In this document: positions 61,161 through 64,000 of the stretch, in pieces
Position numbering within the stretch: position 1 is the stretch's first letter
How the letters are laid out: the number at the start of each line of letters is the position of its first letter
Made by a program: the position numbers and the translations under genes
Notes under the pieces: generated by a model
Database searches by the model: none
What the model was told of the DNA's origin: nothing
Seen by the model: only the letters and a program-made list of their open reading frames with translations
NCBI GenBank assembly: GCA_001600415.1
Contig: BCJX01000001.1
Location: 3,905,532-3,969,531 of the forward strand
Reading direction: 5' to 3'
DNA length: 64,000 nucleotides
Source: Pascua guehoae
Lineage: Eukaryota; Basidiomycota; Tremellomycetes; Trichosporonales; Trichosporonaceae

Positions 61161-62274
61161 GACACTGCTGGTGCGGGGAAGGCTCTCTCTCTTCCGGCCA
61201 GTCTTTCAGTTTTGCGTGCTGTGGAGTGAGAGCCCAACCCAATATCACCGCTGTCTAAGTACGACCGACAATGCAAGATCCTCACCCACCTAGGGGCCTG
61301 GGAGTGAGAGCGCGCATTGTGCAGACTCCGGTCACTACATTCGCTTAGCGAGTGCCTCTCCTCCCGCTCCTCCAGCAACAGCCCGAGTTGTGTGGAACGT
61401 CATTGTGATATCTCCTATCTTCCGCGCTGCTCTGCCTGGTATGGACATGGATGTGAGCAGCAACAGCCCGAGTTGAGTAGAGTTTCACTGCCCTGGCCAA
61501 GGCGTGAACAAGTCTGCTATCTTCCGCGCTGCTCTGCCCATCTCTTCCCCAAGTCTTTTCTCTCCTGCTCTGGCCTCCGACTCTCGTCCGACTCGTCCGA
61601 CTCGTCCGACTTGTCCGGCTCCTCCTGTTCAACCCCACTCTCCGTCCGTCCAACCATCTCTCTCTCTCGGTCAACAACTACTCCGCCAGATGCAGCATTC
61701 CTCCGCCATACACGGCATTCCTCCTGCCCACTAGGGCCTCTACGCCACCTCTCCTGGCGTCTCGGGCAACATTCCTCATCTCTTGCAAAGCCGACACTTT
61801 CTCTATCTCTTACTTGCCCGTAAATCACTCATCAGCTCTCTCCAGTCCCCTCTCGCTCGCATGGACCTCTCGGACAGACGGACTCTCTCTCAACCATGCC
61901 GATGCTATCTCTTGGACTCTCGTCTCCTCGACATACTTAAACTCTCTTGCAAGATGACTCTCTCTCTCCATCGAACCACCAAACCACTTCTCACTCGACG
62001 AGCTCTCTCTCCCCTCGCCGACTTGCCTTGCTCTCCTGCTTGGCCCTTACCTTCGCTCTCCTGGAAGGCTCTCCGGTTCGATCACCTTCTCCCAGCTTCA
62101 CACGCTGGTATACTCGACGTTGGCCCTCTTTGCCCTCGTCATCCTCCTCGGCGTCTACGCCAACTACTCCGTCGACATCGACACTACTCATACTCCTCCT
62201 CGTCGTGGCCTTCGCCTCTCTAGCGCTACTTCCTCTTCGCCAGGCTCACGACCAATCTCCTCCGTGCCACCAGC
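61161..62274. other. pyrimidine-rich leader of the Gag region
   Basis: Long CT-rich stretch with a duplicated block containing TATCTTCCGCGCTGCTCTGCC at about 61412 and 61517. No supported gene. It may be the 5' untranslated part of the retroelement. Confidence 0.5.
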
Positions 62275-63408
62275 ATGTCCGCCATGTCCACCACATCCGA
62301 CGTACCTGCAGCATGCATTCTGCAGCTGAAGGGCCAGTGGAACTTCCTGCTCTGGGATGCCGCACTTCGGACCTTCCTCATGCGTAAAGTTGCCCTCAAC
62401 TGCATCGATGGCCTCGATCCCGAACCTTACCGACGTACCATCAATCCAGACGTGGATGATGATGACATTGTTGTTCGACCCATCGGCCAGATCGCTGGCA
62501 CTCTACCTCCTTCGGCAACCAACTCTACGACTAGAGCCGAACTCACGGACACTCAACAATCCCTCTGGGAAAAGTGGCAAGCTCGTGAATGGATGGCTCG
62601 CTCTGCTATCCTGCACACCATCTCGCCGACTCAATCTCTCAAGTTACGCACCACCTGGTGCTCGGCCGAGATCTACAACCACCTCCAGACCAAGTACAAT
62701 GTCGACACACCCGAGCGCACCCACGCACTGGTCAAACGCCTCATGAACCTCACCTTCTCAGCTGCCGATGCGGCATCGGGTGAGAAGATGCTCGAACACC
62801 ATGAGATGTACAAAGCCATCATGGCTGAGTACCATACACTTGGTGGCAAGATGACCGACGAAAGCGCTCGACTCTGGTTCCTTGGCGGCCTTCCTTCCGA
62901 TCTTCAGGACTCTCTCTGTGACAGCTACCGAAGCCTGCCAGCTGCCAACCAGGACTACGATGGTCTCGCCCGGCTCTTTGTTGCAAAAGCCAACCAGTGC
63001 ACCAACCCTCTGTCCAACGGCACTCTCCCTGGCACCATCTCCGCCATCACGCTCTCGAGCAGCATCAAGCAAGGCTCACGTCCTGGTCCCAAGCCCACTC
63101 GGGGCTCCAAGGACAACACCAAGCCCCCTCGGCCTGGACGTGGCCAGCTGTTCTGCACACACTGCCATCGGAACAACCACTCTGTCGACTCCTGCTGGGC
63201 CAAGCGCAATGGTGAACCCTCCTTTGACGACTTCCTCTCCTGGAAGAGGTCCCAGGGCAAATCGTCCAAGCCTTCGAACAACAAGGCCTACGGTGTCATG
63301 AATCATCCAGCCTTACATAATACACTACCCTGGTCATCGACAAACATCGCTCTGGTCATCGATAAACATCGCCCTGGTCNCCTCTTTACATCGACAAACT
63401 ACGACTGA
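62275..63408 (+). pseudogene. copia-type retrotransposon Gag, Pol absent
   Basis: Gag-like protein of about 345 recognisable residues. The N-terminus LKGQWNFLLWDAALRTFLMR is the UBN2/DUF4219-type start of Ty1/copia Gag. The helical core has TWCSAEIYNHLQTKYNVDT and WFLGGLPSDLQDSL. A basic linker leads to one CCHC zinc knuckle, C294-x2-C297-x4-H302-x4-C307 (CTHCHRNNHSVDSC), expected to bind RNA. In intact copia elements protease, integrase and reverse transcriptase follow. Here the frame runs after NNKAYGVMNH into a minisatellite, with a single unknown base at 63380, and no Pol motif follows. It is either a truncated copy, a non-autonomous element, or an assembly collapse. Confidence 0.75.
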
Positions 63409-63500
63409 CATCATACCTTGCCAAACATCGCCCTGGTCATCGATAAACATCGCCCTGGTCGCCTCTTTACATCGACAAACTACGACTGACATCATACATC
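63337..63500. repeat. 80-bp tandem repeat after Gag
   Basis: Two copies with 80-base period containing CATCGCCCTGGTCATCGATA and CTCTTTACATCGACAAAC. One base is unknown (63380). Confidence 0.9.
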
Positions 63501-63524
63501 GCCAAACATCGACACAGTCGTCTA

Positions 63525-63700
63525 CAAACCCCGACCCAGACATCGATAAGCCCCGACCCAGACACCGACTAGCAACGCCTGAGGTCATAACCCCGACAAG
63601 CTATGACCCAGACATCGATAAGCTACGACCCAGACACCGATTAGCAACGCCTGAGGTCATAACGTCGACAAGCACCGATAGGGACACCGATAACCACCGA
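63525..63700. repeat. 72-bp tandem repeat (AGCAACGCCTGAGGTCATAAC)
   Basis: Two copies with period 72 sharing CCCAGACACCGA and GCAACGCCTGAGGTCATAAC, plus a degenerate third part. Confidence 0.85.
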
Positions 63701-63771
63701 CCAGGTCGTCTGTTAGCTACGTATTTGCCACCCATCCATAGTTCTTTATTAGTTCCTTGTACTTAACCAAA

Positions 63772-63808
63772 CGATATATAAGAGTGGGGTCTGAGGCCCT
63801 CAGACCCC
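63772..63808 (+). promoter_or_regulatory. LTR-like TATA box followed by a perfect hairpin
   Basis: ATATATAAG (63774-63782) is followed from 63786 to 63808 by an 11-bp perfect stem, GGGGTCTGAGG paired with CCTCAGACCCC, with one base between. Position and spacing suit a retroelement promoter and its first transcribed bases. Confidence 0.5.
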
Positions 63809-64000
63809 TCTTCAGAAATGGATCACAATCACCTCTTGTCTCAACCTCCCCCTTCCCTCGACACTCTATCCTCTACCCACTCTCTCTTGACTTACTCTAT
63901 GTAATGTACCGTCACATACAACTATCCCTCCTTACCATACACAACCCCATCCACATCTCACAACGCCTCTTCACATCTCGGAACGGTTCCACCATACACG

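Overview
The window is nuclear DNA of a GC-rich basidiomycete yeast or filamentous fungus, most likely Tremellomycetes (Trichosporonales-like). The evidence is: genes densely split by short introns (mostly 35-100 nt, the shortest 34 nt) with GTRNGT donors, CTRAC-like branch sites and YAG acceptors; strong C/G third-position codon bias; an intron-bearing tRNA; and proteins of clear fungal type. All gene models below were assembled by hand from reading frame, splice sites and family conservation. Each complete model adds up to a whole number of codons.

Layout. 1-2911: no supported gene. 2912-4996 (+): mitochondrial 2-oxodicarboxylate carrier. 4997-8799: intergenic, many short tandem repeats. 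8800-11025 (+): 14-TM MFS transporter (Vba/Fnx-like). 11026-12928: repeats plus an assembly gap (12059-12433). 12929-15679 (+): amidohydrolase, 5' end missing. 16641-19291 (-): secreted GH29 alpha-L-fucosidase-like enzyme. 19634-21540 (-): leucine-rich-repeat protein. 22238-25248 (+): Cdc48/p97. 25390-26249 (-): MTH1-like Nudix hydrolase. 26457-28133 (+): derlin (Dfm1/Der1 family). 28368-30608 (+): WD40 protein. 30990-36267 (+): Ede1/Eps15 endocytic scaffold. 36898-39143 (+): small complex I subunit (NUXM/17.8 kDa type). 39627-39676: tRNA remnant. 39980-40068 (-): tRNA-Asn with intron. 40531-43222 (+): serine carboxypeptidase. 43930-45850 (-): XIP-like aquaporin with two altered NPA boxes. 45851-49922: repeat-rich intergenic DNA. 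49923-52020 (-): bHLH transcription factor with a long acidic loop. 52021-56271: no supported gene. 56272-58414 (-) and 59529-60513 (+): a divergent pair of unrecognised proteins with a MITE-like inverted-repeat element between them and a degenerate second copy of their promoter region downstream. 61019-64000: copia-type Gag without Pol, minisatellites and an LTR-like promoter.

How the genes relate. Most are unrelated housekeeping genes. The exception is Cdc48 and a derlin lying two genes apart. The derlin ends in a SHP box, the known Cdc48-binding motif of this family, so the two products probably act together in ER-associated degradation. The most unusual content is at the right end (56-64 kb): uncharacterised lineage-specific genes, a small inverted-repeat element and retroelement debris. 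The altered-NPA aquaporin and several kilobase-scale purine-rich or poly-G introns also stand out.
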